Assembly (NCBI GenBank): GCA_025266875.1
Contig: JALLLT010000045.1
Coordinates: forward strand, 248,001-312,000
Source: Fennellomyces sp. T-0311
Lineage: Eukaryota > Mucoromycota > Mucoromycetes > Mucorales > Lichtheimiaceae
Direction: 5' to 3'
DNA length: 64,000 nucleotides
Shown here: in pieces, positions 12,701 through 23,469 of the stretch
Layout of the letters: the number at the start of each line of letters is the position of its first letter
How positions within the stretch are numbered: position 1 is the first letter of the stretch
The notes under the pieces: model-generated
Database searches by the model: none
What the model was told of the DNA's origin: nothing
Seen by the model: the letters and a program-made list of their open reading frames with translations, nothing else
Translations under genes and position numbers: made by a program

Positions 12701-13724
12701 ACTATAATTAACCGTTACTGACATGTTAAGACACGATACAACCGATGTTAAATTTTTATACAGCTATAGAACTTAAAAGATCAGATACGTTGTAACAAAT
12801 TTCTCTTGTCGTCTAGTCTCTCTGTTTGTGTCACAATATTCCATATACAGCAAGCACGTACTCATTTGTGTCTGCTGTCTACTATATTGTTTGGTGCATT
12901 TTGCACATCGACATCTTACCCTCGGATCATTTCGAGACACCCTATCACATTATCAACGTGCCTCTGGCACGACTTATTATTATCGAAGTCAGATTTCCAG
13001 AACCCAGGTGAAAGAAGCCCATAAATACCCCCGATTTATCTAATAAAATAAACCAGTTAACTTGACCTCAATTTTTTTGATCATACCTTTCAAATGCCCA
13101 AGTTAGGAGTTCATATCTGTATTTAGTCAACTCATCCTTTCTATTTCTCTTATTTCAACCTACTTGCGGACCTTGTTTCACACAGATCCCTCTTTTATAC
13201 AAACAATTTCCTCTCATAACAATGTGTCTGGGCGGATTGTTGTCAAGAGCATTATTTGCTTCGCTGTTTCAGCGAAAATAAAAGGAATTGTGATAGCCAT
13301 CTTTTATAGAACTACGAATAGTCGGTTCGACCGGTAATTCTAGTCTTTGATTAAAAAGTACATTTTTTCCCAGGCAAGGCTGATGTCTTTCTTTAAGGAG
13401 AACAGACAAGTTTTTTTACCCATGAAAGAAAATTGTCAATCTGAAAACTTTCGTCTTTTTTTTTTTTTCGTTATCGTGTGGCATAAAAGTGGAAGCGCTT
13501 ATATCAGTACTTTTGAACTTGTAAAAAGTCTCAAAGTACTCTTCCAAGTGCACAAACTTTGCTCCAGCTTTTGGTGTTCGCGTAGTCCACGAACTCGAAT
13601 CCAAAAAGGTTTATATATGGGATATTTAGTAGCTAGTTTGGATTAGCCTGGGATCAGATGGTCTAACATGTGGTGCTACATACATTACCTATATCAGCAT
13701 GCTGATACATAATCAGAATGCAAG
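9789..13724. other. AT-rich intergenic stretch without a convincing gene
   Basis: About 3.9 kb of AT-rich sequence dense in stops in all frames. The only open frame worth naming is 11547-11822 (+), 91 residues starting MSSMKGKDHWLFYSKV, with no family I recognise and no splice context; it may be chance or a gene relic. A T9+ run sits near 13458. No terminal repeats were seen. Confidence 0.5.
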
Positions 13725-14228
13725 CTAGCAGTATCTTTCGCGGCAAAGAATGTAAGGTACTTTATACCAGAGGCAGATACAAGTTTGTGGACGGCATGTT
13801 CGCGGTGTATCCTTGCATGGTTTACCATCTTTTTTTCGGATTTGGTCGTTCTCTTTTGAGAGATACCCCTCGACCTCAATTTTGGCGTTATATTTGCTTG
13901 ATAACTCCTTTACATCTTTCTTCTCTTCATCACTGATGATTTCGGTATACAATCCTTGAATGACTTTCGTTCCCATTCCCATATGGATGCTGTCAGCTTT
14001 CAAAGCATTCTTGGGTCCTATGGCATACAAATTCACTTTAGTAATTAAACATGCTATGTGTGCTAAAATCTGCTTACCCTCGCAGACATCATAGTAGCCT
14101 TCATGAATGCTGTCCATGCGGAATAACCGTCTCTGGGCTAGTAGAGTGAGATAGTAGTAACTCCGAGTATCTTCCATATCGCTGAGAGCTATATTGCGTT
14201 TGATTCCGATGGCCACCTTTCTTGCCAT
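13725..14228 (-). CDS. Uncharacterised protein, possibly spliced, perhaps truncated
   Basis: A frame opens with MARKVAIGIKRN at 14228 and runs to 13725. A likely intron (GTAAGC...GCCATAG, about 14076-14017) is in frame whether removed or kept; removing it gives ...YDVCEGPKNALKADS..., which drops a hydrophobic, less convincing insert. The rest is a charged, partly coiled stretch (IISDEEKKDVKELSSKY). The C-terminus (TCRPQTCICLWYKVPYI) looks like read-through past a lost exon boundary, so the 3' end is doubtful. No family recognised. It lies alone in AT-rich DNA, suggesting either a lineage-specific gene or a decaying copy. Confidence 0.4.
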   Translation of the reverse strand: MARKVAIGIKRNIALSDMEDTRSYYYLTLLAQRRLFRMDSIHEGYYDVCEGKQILAHIACLITKVNLYAIGPKNALKADSIHMGMGTKVIQGLYTEIISDEEKKDVKELSSKYNAKIEVEGYLSKENDQIRKKDGKPCKDTPRTCRPQTCICLWYKVPYILCRERYC

Positions 14229-15113
14229 GACATCCTATTGACGTTGAGCAATACGTTCCTTTGCACGTTCGGTTTTCGGGAGCAGGAACTGCGGTGACTG
14301 CAATTGCTCCGGTTGATCTGATTGCTATGGCTGCTATGGTTTCAGTCCTTGGCTGCGTGTATGCTGCTTTGTTCTTCTGATGAATACTTCCACACCAAAA
14401 TATTGAACTCCCCGGCTTTTCATCAGTTAGCCCTCCATAGTTAACACTGTAAATTTTTTTCTTGTAAAATGGCAGTTTTCGCAGGATTCACAAGACGTTG
14501 TATAATTTTATAGTACCGTCTCATCATGTTACACTAGGGTTTTTTACACTGTAAGGCTTTTATTCTTGGCGATAGGTTCGTAAAGGGGCTTGGTGCACTG
14601 TGGTTCATATTTCCACAGATATCGGGCCAAATTACCTTTGTATACTGTCCATACCCTTCATATATGACAACTAGATGATCAAGCTACAATCATATCTGTA
14701 TTGAAACGTCGGACTGATCGTTACACCAATTTTGGTTTACCTCTTCCTTTGAACAAACTAATACGTAGAAGAGGTGATCCAATATCGCATAACAGCATTA
14801 ATGCAGAACCTCCTGCACTATCAGCTACTCTCGAGTGCGGTTTCAGCCAGCGCAATCTGCCCAGCAACAATTCTTAACCACCCAGGCAGACCCAGACACG
14901 ATAGATCCAGGATGCTGTGATTTTTTTCCGTATTCAGACTATGCTCAGACACCAACTCTGCACACGTAATACCTCTCAGGCAAATACGGGGTACCCTTGG
15001 TAAACTCTATCTGACGTTACGCCGCCAACGCCGCCTTTGGAATCCAAGGCCCGCCCTTTTGATTTTTTACCTTTTTTCACGGGTAGCCTCAAAAACGGAA
15101 GTTATTTTTGCTA

Positions 15114-15283
15114 CCACGGATATGCCCAAGTGAACATCTGGAACGCTTTGTCCTTCCATGATGTGAGCGATTGCTATTTTCTTTCCCTTCATTCCTTTTC
15201 GCTGCTAGGGCCGCTACCGCCGCTTTGTCCACGGATATGCCCAAGTGAACATCTGGAACGCTTTGTCCTTCCACGATGTGAGC
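15114..15283. repeat. Direct duplication of 55 bp, period 115 bp
   Basis: The 55-bp unit at 15114-15168 (starting CCACGGATATGCCC) recurs at 15229-15283 with one mismatch seen by eye. The 60 bp between copies is pyrimidine-rich and GC-richer than its surroundings. Nothing coding is supported across it. Confidence 0.85.
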
Positions 15284-15302
15284 AGCTTCGTGCAGCCTTA
15301 AT

Positions 15303-15365
15303 TAACAGACAATATTGGTTATTGTCAAGTTTGGCAAGTATTTGATGATGTTTTCTTGTCTGTTA
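15303..15365. repeat. 10-bp inverted repeat flanking 43 bp
   Basis: TAACAGACAA at 15303-15312 is matched by its exact reverse complement at 15356-15365. It could be a decayed terminal inverted repeat or a hairpin; no target duplication is visible. Confidence 0.4.
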
Positions 15366-16753
15366 TAATGTTATGATTTTAATTACATAGTTACCCCCCT
15401 ACGGTTACGGACTCGATGAGAGCAACATACGAACACACAGCAAGTACTAAGATGTGTAGTACAACCCGAATCAAACTAAAGGTTGCTGCTATCACCCCTT
15501 GACAGTACTCAACTCGTTAACGCCTCTGAGATGCATCCAAAAGAACACGAAGACTTTGGAAGAAAAAAGGCAATTTTAGAAGTGACAGCAAGATGAGAGT
15601 AGCTCATGTAAAAGCATGTATCGAGTTACTTTGCAACGCATACCATCACTTCCGACGTGAAAACAATAATATATATTCATGAGTACTGCTGCTATCAGTA
15701 TGTTTTGCTTTGGTATGATACTGTACGGATTTTTCTCTTTTCTCCTTTTCCCATCGATCCAAGATCGAAATTGCTTCTCCCGGCAGGACTGGCTATCAAC
15801 ATTCACGGTCGGTACGATGCGCCATATCCCAAGGTAGCTGACGAACGATGAATATGGTACTGCGTAATCTTCGACTGTGCTTATAGCAGATCGTGTGTCA
15901 GCAAAGACTTCAGTTTTTTGTTTTCTTGTTGCGCCAGTAATGCTTATTTGGATTCTGGTGCGCAGATTTTGCTCATTCACCACTTGGTTAGACATACTTT
16001 AATAAATAATCGATGGATAACTATGTCGCTAGTGCAGCCTCCCTTAGATCCGTTTATAGAAAGGGCACATCTTTTACCTTCCAACTGTTGTTGCTCTCGG
16101 CCGTTAGCCATTGGCCAACGAATTTAAATTGTGCTGCCGTATCTTGACACCTTGCGTTTATTCTATTCACGCCACATGTACCAATCACTGGAAGCTTCTC
16201 ACAACCCTGTTGGTCTTCGCTATCGTCAAGTAGATCAACACCGCGAATTTCACGCGCTATAGTTGAGCTTTCGGTTCGAACATCATTTGTAGCATTATGA
16301 TCAGTGTTCATACTTTTGTTGAGAGATCACTTGATTGCGTGATCAAGATTGGTTTCGAATGAATCTGCTGGATAGGTAGCAATCGTACTCGTATTGCTTC
16401 TATTTCTGAATAAATGTTCTATTGTCCTGCGGGAAAAAATTGTGATTGTGAGGCGTATACGGTTCATTCGTGATATTTCTTAGCTGTGAAAGAGAAAACC
16501 ACGTGGATACGTAACGCGTCATAGTCGCGTTCTTGTTTCCCTCGAGGATTGCTTATTCTAGAATTATCATTGAAAAGCAGGTCCCATAATTTCCATTAAC
16601 ACGTACATGTATGTATCATTGGATGAGGTGCTATTGTGAGTAAGCGGTGCGATGACTACGGGACCTTTAAATGAAAATATACAGGAATGAGGTATGGTAA
16701 AAACTTAAAGAAGAAAAAGGTAATGCAAGATACTGCTAGCGGGGCACTTTTTG

Positions 16754-18015
16754 CTATTCTGCGGATGGAGAGGATGTCATGGAGGAAGAAGTTTGCTCTG
16801 AAGGTAATGAAACGATTGCGAATGGTACTGGAAGTGAGATGTTCGGTGAAAGAGCGATGGGAGGAAATGCACTGTGTCGTAACGCTTCCACCACTTCAAG
16901 CATCATCCGCTTGGTAGCCAGGTATAGACGTAGAATCGGCAACGTTCGCGTGACATAAGCTTCAATATCATCACTGAACGTAAAGCGCGGTGAGCGGGTG
17001 ATGCGGCAAACGTACTTTTTGGGACAATCCATGACTTCCAAAGAAATCGTATTGCCTATGAGTAATAATTTCAGTCACTTTCGTTCATCACCCTGCACCA
17101 AGTAATACTTACCCATCATTATGTAAGCGAACGTTTTTAATTTTGGCACCTTGCCAGGGAAAGAAATAGACAACATCGCCAGCATGTCGCGAAGCGTTTT
17201 GGGGCACTTCAACTGCGACTCTTTCATCTCCTTAGTGGCATATTTTCCCTTGTCATCCTTGCCTACTTCTGAACAACCAAGCTCAAAGTTATCCCAAAGG
17301 AAACGCATATCAACACGGCTACCGTGAAGCTTTCGTTCATTGAGAGTACGGTGGGAATTATTCTTTGCACTAGTTGCCGTACTTTCTTTCTCCCCCCCCC
17401 TAGTGAGTATAGACATCAGTAGATGATAGAAATGGACATACGTCTGGACTCTTACAGCCGTATCATCAAAGCTGTAGATCAAGGGGGACCAAGTGCGCAG
17501 AATTATGTCGATCTCGCTTGGTGTTCCGGCCTGCTTTTTAGCAGCGTAGTTCATCATATGATTTGTGATCGATTGCCGAGCCCAGGTAACCCCAAAATCC
17601 TCGTTACATTGAAACACTTGATGCGTTGCTACATGCGTCATGATCCTGTCATACGTATCCTAGAAAAGCCATTCAGTATCATGTTTCTGTCTTCTACTAA
17701 ATAATTACCATTTCACTGGTGAACGATGAAAGATACTTTTCGACAGCACTGGTAGGAGACACATCAGGGAAAGCTGGAGTATTGTGGGTCTTGACGTAGT
17801 CAAGGTTTTCGGGGCTGAACCCACCTTCCCAACGGGCTTCTGTGGGATCAAGGATAACGCTATGCATTGCATCATATAGTAGATAAGTATTGTAGCACTT
17901 GATTACCTATGGTTGAAGATGCTTACTGCTCATAATCCACAGTTCTGGTATGCTTGACCATCAAATCTTCGACATACCGGCCATAAGAAGGCTCCCATTT
18001 AGAACCGGCAGCCAT
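16754..18015 (-). CDS. Uncharacterised 362-aa protein, four exons, apparently intact
   Basis: Minus-strand exons 18015-17927, 17859-17709, 17659-17113 and 17055-16754 join in phases 2, 0 and 1 without a stop. The protein starts MAAGSKWEPSYGRYVEDLMV and contains aromatic- and charge-rich stretches such as TWSPLIYSFDDTAVRVQ, RVDMRFLWDNFELGC and LKTFAYIMMGNTISLEVMD, and ends in a Ser/Pro-rich tail. No catalytic motif, signal peptide or transmembrane segment is evident. I recognise no named domain; the setting (AT-rich, repeat-rich, isolated) is typical of lineage-restricted multicopy families in Mucoromycota, which is inference. An in-frame G9 homopolymer lies in exon 3 (minus-strand reading of C9 at 17392-17400): a one-base slip there would break the gene. 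Confidence 0.65.
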
Positions 18016-18029
18016 GGAACTTTATAAAA

Positions 18030-20400
18030 AAAATTCCATTTGCTGCCGGTTCATTGTGGCGGGAGTACGGGAGGAAGTTCGATGGTTCACAGTCTTCGAT
18101 ACTCGCCAGCAGCTCAGACCAGTTAGGCTCACCCAAGATCTAAGTACTTGTAAGTTAATTTGTTTTTGGCGTGTCAAAACGCGACATACATAAGGTTTTT
18201 CCAAATTTCTGGCCAACATGGAAAATCGACCTGACCGAACCCGCTGAGCATCATATTTCTCGCGGTCAAGTTAACGATTTCATTTTTGTGTTTTCAATGA
18301 AATCTTGAAGTGTTGGCTGCTCCGTTGAGTTCAGGTAATTGGAAATGACTATTGGGAATCAGTAAGCTAATATTTGGAGCAGTCATGATAAATTACCGGA
18401 TTTTTGGGGGTGAACCTGCTTGTTGGCACATGATGGCGCTGGCTGTGATATGTTGAAAACAGGTTGGAGTTGCTTTCATCCAGATTACAATGCGTCGCGT
18501 GACGTGGAGACTTCTCCGCAACGGTAAGAGATGATGTATTGAAGGCCTTGGGTCTGGGTTAGCGACAGGACCTGAGTAAAAGAATCCTGCCATGTGAGTA
18601 AAGAAATGTTTCTATACTGTGTTATTTACTTTCTACCTGAGCCTTTCTCTAAAAATATTCGACAAGCAAACGCTTTATCGAGGTAACTTGAGTGTACAAC
18701 GAATAATCCGAAATGACACAACAAAGTAATGGGACCGATTTTGAATCGCGCCCACAATTTGAAGAATAATACACTAGCCAAATGTACAACTATAAGCGTA
18801 CATACGATTTCAAAATTCAAATGAACATTCACGGGCAGAGCCCTCTTCTATCCTCGTCTGGGAAGAAAAGCTGTTTTTATTTTTCTGGCATACAATTTTT
18901 CTTATAATGGAGAAGGAGTGCTTGTGTGACCATATGATATATATGGTCATGTAAGGGGAAAGAGAGCGACTCTGCTCCCAGTGATTTTCTGTATACTTCG
19001 TCCTTCCGTGTTTTTCTACATACATATCCGTCTGTCTGGCTTGAATACTTTTCTTCATGACAGTGATAGACTCGGGCCTGCCTATCGTGGGATCCTCATC
19101 GGAATCTGCCATGATCCTCCAAAAACTACGGTAAAGAAACACCAGTAGCATCAATGGCCCAATACAAGCCTACAAATGAGCTTACCTTCAATTGTTATTG
19201 GATGTTTTGAAGGGTGTGTCTCACACGAAGACTTTCCTGTACGCAGTACTTGAGGAGTTCTTCCTTTGGGTACCACAGTTAATCAGGAACATGATCTTCA
19301 CGGCGTCTACATAGATCATCTCAAAGTTACTGTCTAACCGATTCCTAGACGTCTTGTTCATACCTTTCAAAGAGTCGATGTGTTTAGGAGGAATCCCAGC
19401 CGGCACGCCCTTGCCTTGTCAGCCTTGGGTTTCGTGCCTTTGGTTCTGATTGCTCCTCTGTTGTCCTTCCCTCACTGACTCAGCTCATCTTTTTGTCTCG
19501 GCTCAAGGACATCAACAAACTCTTCCACTGCGATATCAACGGTAATCTGCGCTTGGATATCTATCAATTATTAGTAGCTATAATGTCATATAACAATAAG
19601 ACGAACCTCTTCACCATATTCCTGCGTATTGGCATGTGGGCTGCTGGTTTATTTAACGCTAGTCCTTAGATATCGAAAGCAAATTGGCGAACATGCTACA
19701 CTTAGCTGCTTACCCATACCTTTCTAACCGCAACAAGAGCATTTAAGCGACAGCGACATCCATCGATTCCTTCTTTGAGTTTTGGGAGCATGACCGTTCT
19801 TTTATCATATATCCTGCAAGTTCTTTGTGCTTACGTTTTACCTTGGGCGTGATAGCCTTTGGAGTCACTGGCTTGGTCAGGTTTGAAAATATGGTGGCTG
19901 AAATAACGATAAGTAATGTATGTGGAATGTGCTTCTTTGACGAATGGCGGAACATCGAAGTTTGGCTTCGCCTGGCTGAGCAATCTGGCGGCTTTGCTAT
20001 CGTGCCTTACAAATGCTTTAAACGATATATCTGGCACCCTTCGAAACTCCTTGCTCCGGCAGCTATGACTGATGTCATGGGAAGGCTGGGTGGCTGTATT
20101 GTGTCTCTGAGCGGCGAGACGAACAATTCCTTTTCGTTAAGGTACGCAATATCATTCATCTCCTGATCCTCTGCTTTAGAGTTGTGACCTCTGGAGCGCC
20201 TCCATTCATTCTTGGAAAACCCTTCCTTGCTACGGTTGGATCTTGCACTCCACGAGATCTATGAGCGAAATGCAAAATCTCCTTCATCTTGCCATTCGGT
20301 GCCGCCACTTGCCGAACTGTTCCATCCTTGCTAAAGATAATGAAGAGATAATCACAAAGCAAGAAAATAGTCTGGGCATGAAATAGCTGCATGAATATCC
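18030..20400 (-). pseudogene. Frame-broken gene relics
   Basis: Several protein-like minus-strand segments in different frames lie close together: near 20156-20392 (TVRQVAAPNGKMKEILHFAH), 19831-20037 (PDISFKAFVRHDSKAARLL), 19221-19406 (EMIYVDAVKIMFLINC) and 18810-19154 (MADSDEDPTIGRPESITV). They cannot be joined with credible introns over their whole length because stops and frame changes intervene within otherwise protein-like sequence. I read them as one or more decayed genes. No family is recognised. 18030-18810 holds little else. Confidence 0.3.
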
Positions 20401-20477
20401 AAAAAGCCGTGGGAAATCTCGATTGTTACACACAGCCTATTTACCAGCTCTCGACTGTTGAACTGAGTATTGGTTTT

Positions 20478-20595
20478 ATTATGGAAGACTTGTTGACCTG
20501 CTCCTGTAGGCATGTGGTCGCTTCCTTGGGGTACGAATGTTTAGAGATATATAAGGAAGTGCGGATGCCATGTCTGGAAAAGTCCTAGTGGGAAA
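20478..20595. repeat. Dispersed repeat B, copy 1
   Basis: This ~118-bp stretch resembles 50563-50686: both contain GACCTGCTCC or GTCCTGCTCC, then ATGGTCGCTTCCTTG, then GCCATGTCTG, at the same spacing. Copy 1 has no flanking direct repeat that I can see. Confidence 0.6.
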
Positions 20596-20599
20596 AAGA

Positions 20600-23460
20600 C
20601 AGGCACCGGTGGAAGAGGAATGACTACAAGATATGTATAGACTCCTATGGAGACTGAGTCAGAAGATGTATTAGCAGGACAACTCAACATTCGAAGCCGA
20701 TTACAGAATGGAAACGGACAGGAAATGAAGCCTTGGTTGCCACATATATTTTTACCTAAATCGTATCTAGGCCATTTCATTTATGACTGCCTGAAAATTT
20801 ATCCTTGCCTCCCCAGCTATGGTACGACAATTTTAAGCGAACCAATTCTCGTGCTTTAACACGCACGCGCACAAAAGCAAAGATTGGGCTCAAAAAAATA
20901 TGGACGAAAAAAAATGATCTACCAACTAAACATGATCCTGAAATGGATCGACTGGAATTTCGGGCAGGAGAAACGGGAAAGCATACATTAATAGCAAGTT
21001 ACCGTGTGTGTGCGGCTTAAGAGTTATCCAAAGCCTTGAAGAATATTCCTATTTATTTGAAGAATTGTGCGTGCAAACAGAAGACGAAAGACATTGACGT
21101 GATTGCATTTTATAATACAGTAAGGCGCTTTGGTGCGTTGCGTACTCGTGCTATTGGGCATTTTGGTCGGATGCTCCAGCAACATAGGTACATCACGTTG
21201 CTGTACGAAGGAGATTCTCCTTTCAAATCAGTGCATGTCCTTGCCAAGTTTTTGTACTGTAGCCTTGATGGCACTGTCAGTCAAGGGAACCACATTGCGA
21301 ATCATGAAAGTATTCTACGATGAATATGAACATGAGCTAAGGTCAGTGATGAAGCCACCGAGCAAAAGCAGCTATTACTTGCCTAGAAAATCTAATTTCC
21401 AATGATAGGTGAGCAGATCTAATAGCTTCCAAGTAAATATATAACTTTTGAACTAGACTATCAGATCATGCAACGTATACAGTTCCCCACTTGTGTTTTT
21501 CTTCATAACCATATTGCTCCAGTTTGCGACAGCAATACGCCTATACCGCAGATGAATTTTCTATAAAAGTCGGGTACGAGTCTTCGCGGTGCACGGCAAA
21601 AACTGCGAAATGTTAAGGGCGAGTACTTTTATGTTTATACCTTTCCCGTCTGTTTAAACAAAATAAATGGATTGGTTTAACGCTTAAATGCCTTGATCCT
21701 TACAGAAGGACCAGACCCCCAGCGAGCTTAGTCTGGTGAGTTTACTGACACCTATTTACGCAGGCTAGGCCTGGTAGTATACTTTTACCAGGTAATGAAA
21801 CACATCATCCATCTTCTGCAATGGCTAACAGCACATATTGTCAGCTCTGCCGGCTTGTCTACCGCGTTATCTGTTAGAGCTGATTGCATTTCCCAATGGT
21901 ACTTTTCAGACAGAAAGCATCGAAAAATAAAGGTAATAAGGAACGCCTACCAGTGGATACCATACAGGAAGCTTCTAGTTAGGTAACTGTACAATATAGC
22001 TGTAATCGACCTGCTTGTCGCTTGTTCCATGCAGAAGAGCCATCTCTCCCAACTACCAATCAGTTGAGTGCGTGGTGACTATCTTGTATAGGCTTCCGAT
22101 CCGATAGGATGCGTCCACCAGGCATACATGTGCACCCATCTTCTGCAGAGCGCAGGAGAAAAACACTCTCTGCGCATAGGGTAAGTATTCAAAAGGAAAC
22201 CATTGTATTAAGATCTAGGCGGTATGTTAAGCCGCAAAATTCATGCGACCCGGAAAAGGCACACAGATCTTTGGTGTTGCCACCTGACTAATCGTCCTGA
22301 TTGGATTCCAGTCCACAATGTGCATTTACTTACATTGCGCCATGCCAGGAGTTGAAATGTCTACGGGCATGAATGATGTCAAGGTAAAGTAACAGGACCA
22401 GGCTCGTGATCAGTTCGGAAGTACACTTTAAAAAAAATAGAGTGTCGTCCTGTTGCATAAATTACCAGGTACGTGCAAGATTTTTTTTTCACTGCCACTG
22501 CCATGTACAGATCAAACCGCGCGCGCCTTTTCAGTATCACTTTTCTGCTCCTGGTATGTTTTGAAACACGCATGTCTCGTTAATAAAGTTCGATCGTGAC
22601 GGCTTCGTTGCTTAAAAAGATCGATGCATGCAGGAATCTTTGAAATCTCATCGATTGGACGTCAACATTGATTTTTCTGGAGGGCACAAGGCAACAAGGT
22701 TCAAAAGAAAGCCGAGCCTGTTTTCACACTTTCGCTTATAAACATTACTACATGAAACACAAAGGCTGTACGTTTCAAAACGAGGGGCTTTGTGATCGCG
22801 CCATTATCCGAGCTGCATGCACCTCCACATGTTTTAGCGCATGCTCTCGCGTCCACGTCACACCGGTATGAACTGTCAACCTGAACCAAACCAGGGAGAG
22901 GTCTAGGTATGAGGACGGATTGCCCTTTGCGGCGTTCACGTGTAACGATGAGCTTGTGCCACCGTGCAAATTTTTTTGATGATAAAGTAAACGGTGATAT
23001 ATACGAAGCAGTAAAAGTGTATGTGAACTGTGCGTCATGCATATGCAATAGGAAAGAAAAAGATGCGCTAATGTACTTGCAGCAAGTTGATTACGCGAGG
23101 CACTTTTCACAAGTTGGATGGGGAACTTTTTCATGTCTTGGTTGCACGGACATCACAGTGGGTCCATCATGTGCGTGAAAAAAAAAGATGCAACTCTGTA
23201 CAACTGATAGACGATGTGGCCCCTTCCTGGGATGAAACCTTGTTATGACAATCAAAGAACCGGGCCTAGGAGAGGAAAGAGATGTAGGATGATGGTCGCA
23301 CACTTACAAAGATGCAAGAAAAAAGGATTAAGGCTTGTTAAAGGAATAGGCTCGTTTGTGTTACAGCACAGCAAAACTTATCCTCTTTTCTTTTTCGCTT
23401 ACTTTTTTTTTCCTTCCCTCTTCTCTCTCTCTCTTTCTCATTTTCGCCGCAGAGAACAAA
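20600..23460. other. Intergenic stretch upstream of the coiled-coil gene
   Basis: No gene is supported over about 2.8 kb. Open frames are short, overlapping and lack splice context. The last ~70 bp (about 23385-23450) are strongly pyrimidine-rich and end CGCCGCAG just before the next start codon, which may mark a 5'-leader intron acceptor or a core promoter pyrimidine tract. Confidence 0.5.
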
Positions 23461-23469
23461 CCTTTCAAT

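Noticed and set aside
13565..13625. Possible second tRNA gene (ACTCGAATCC motif)
   Set aside because: No acceptor stem or anticodon arm can be formed around it.
22880..23180. Short protein-like frames on both strands upstream of the coiled-coil gene
   Set aside because: Overlapping frames on opposite strands, no splice context and no domain; treated as chance.
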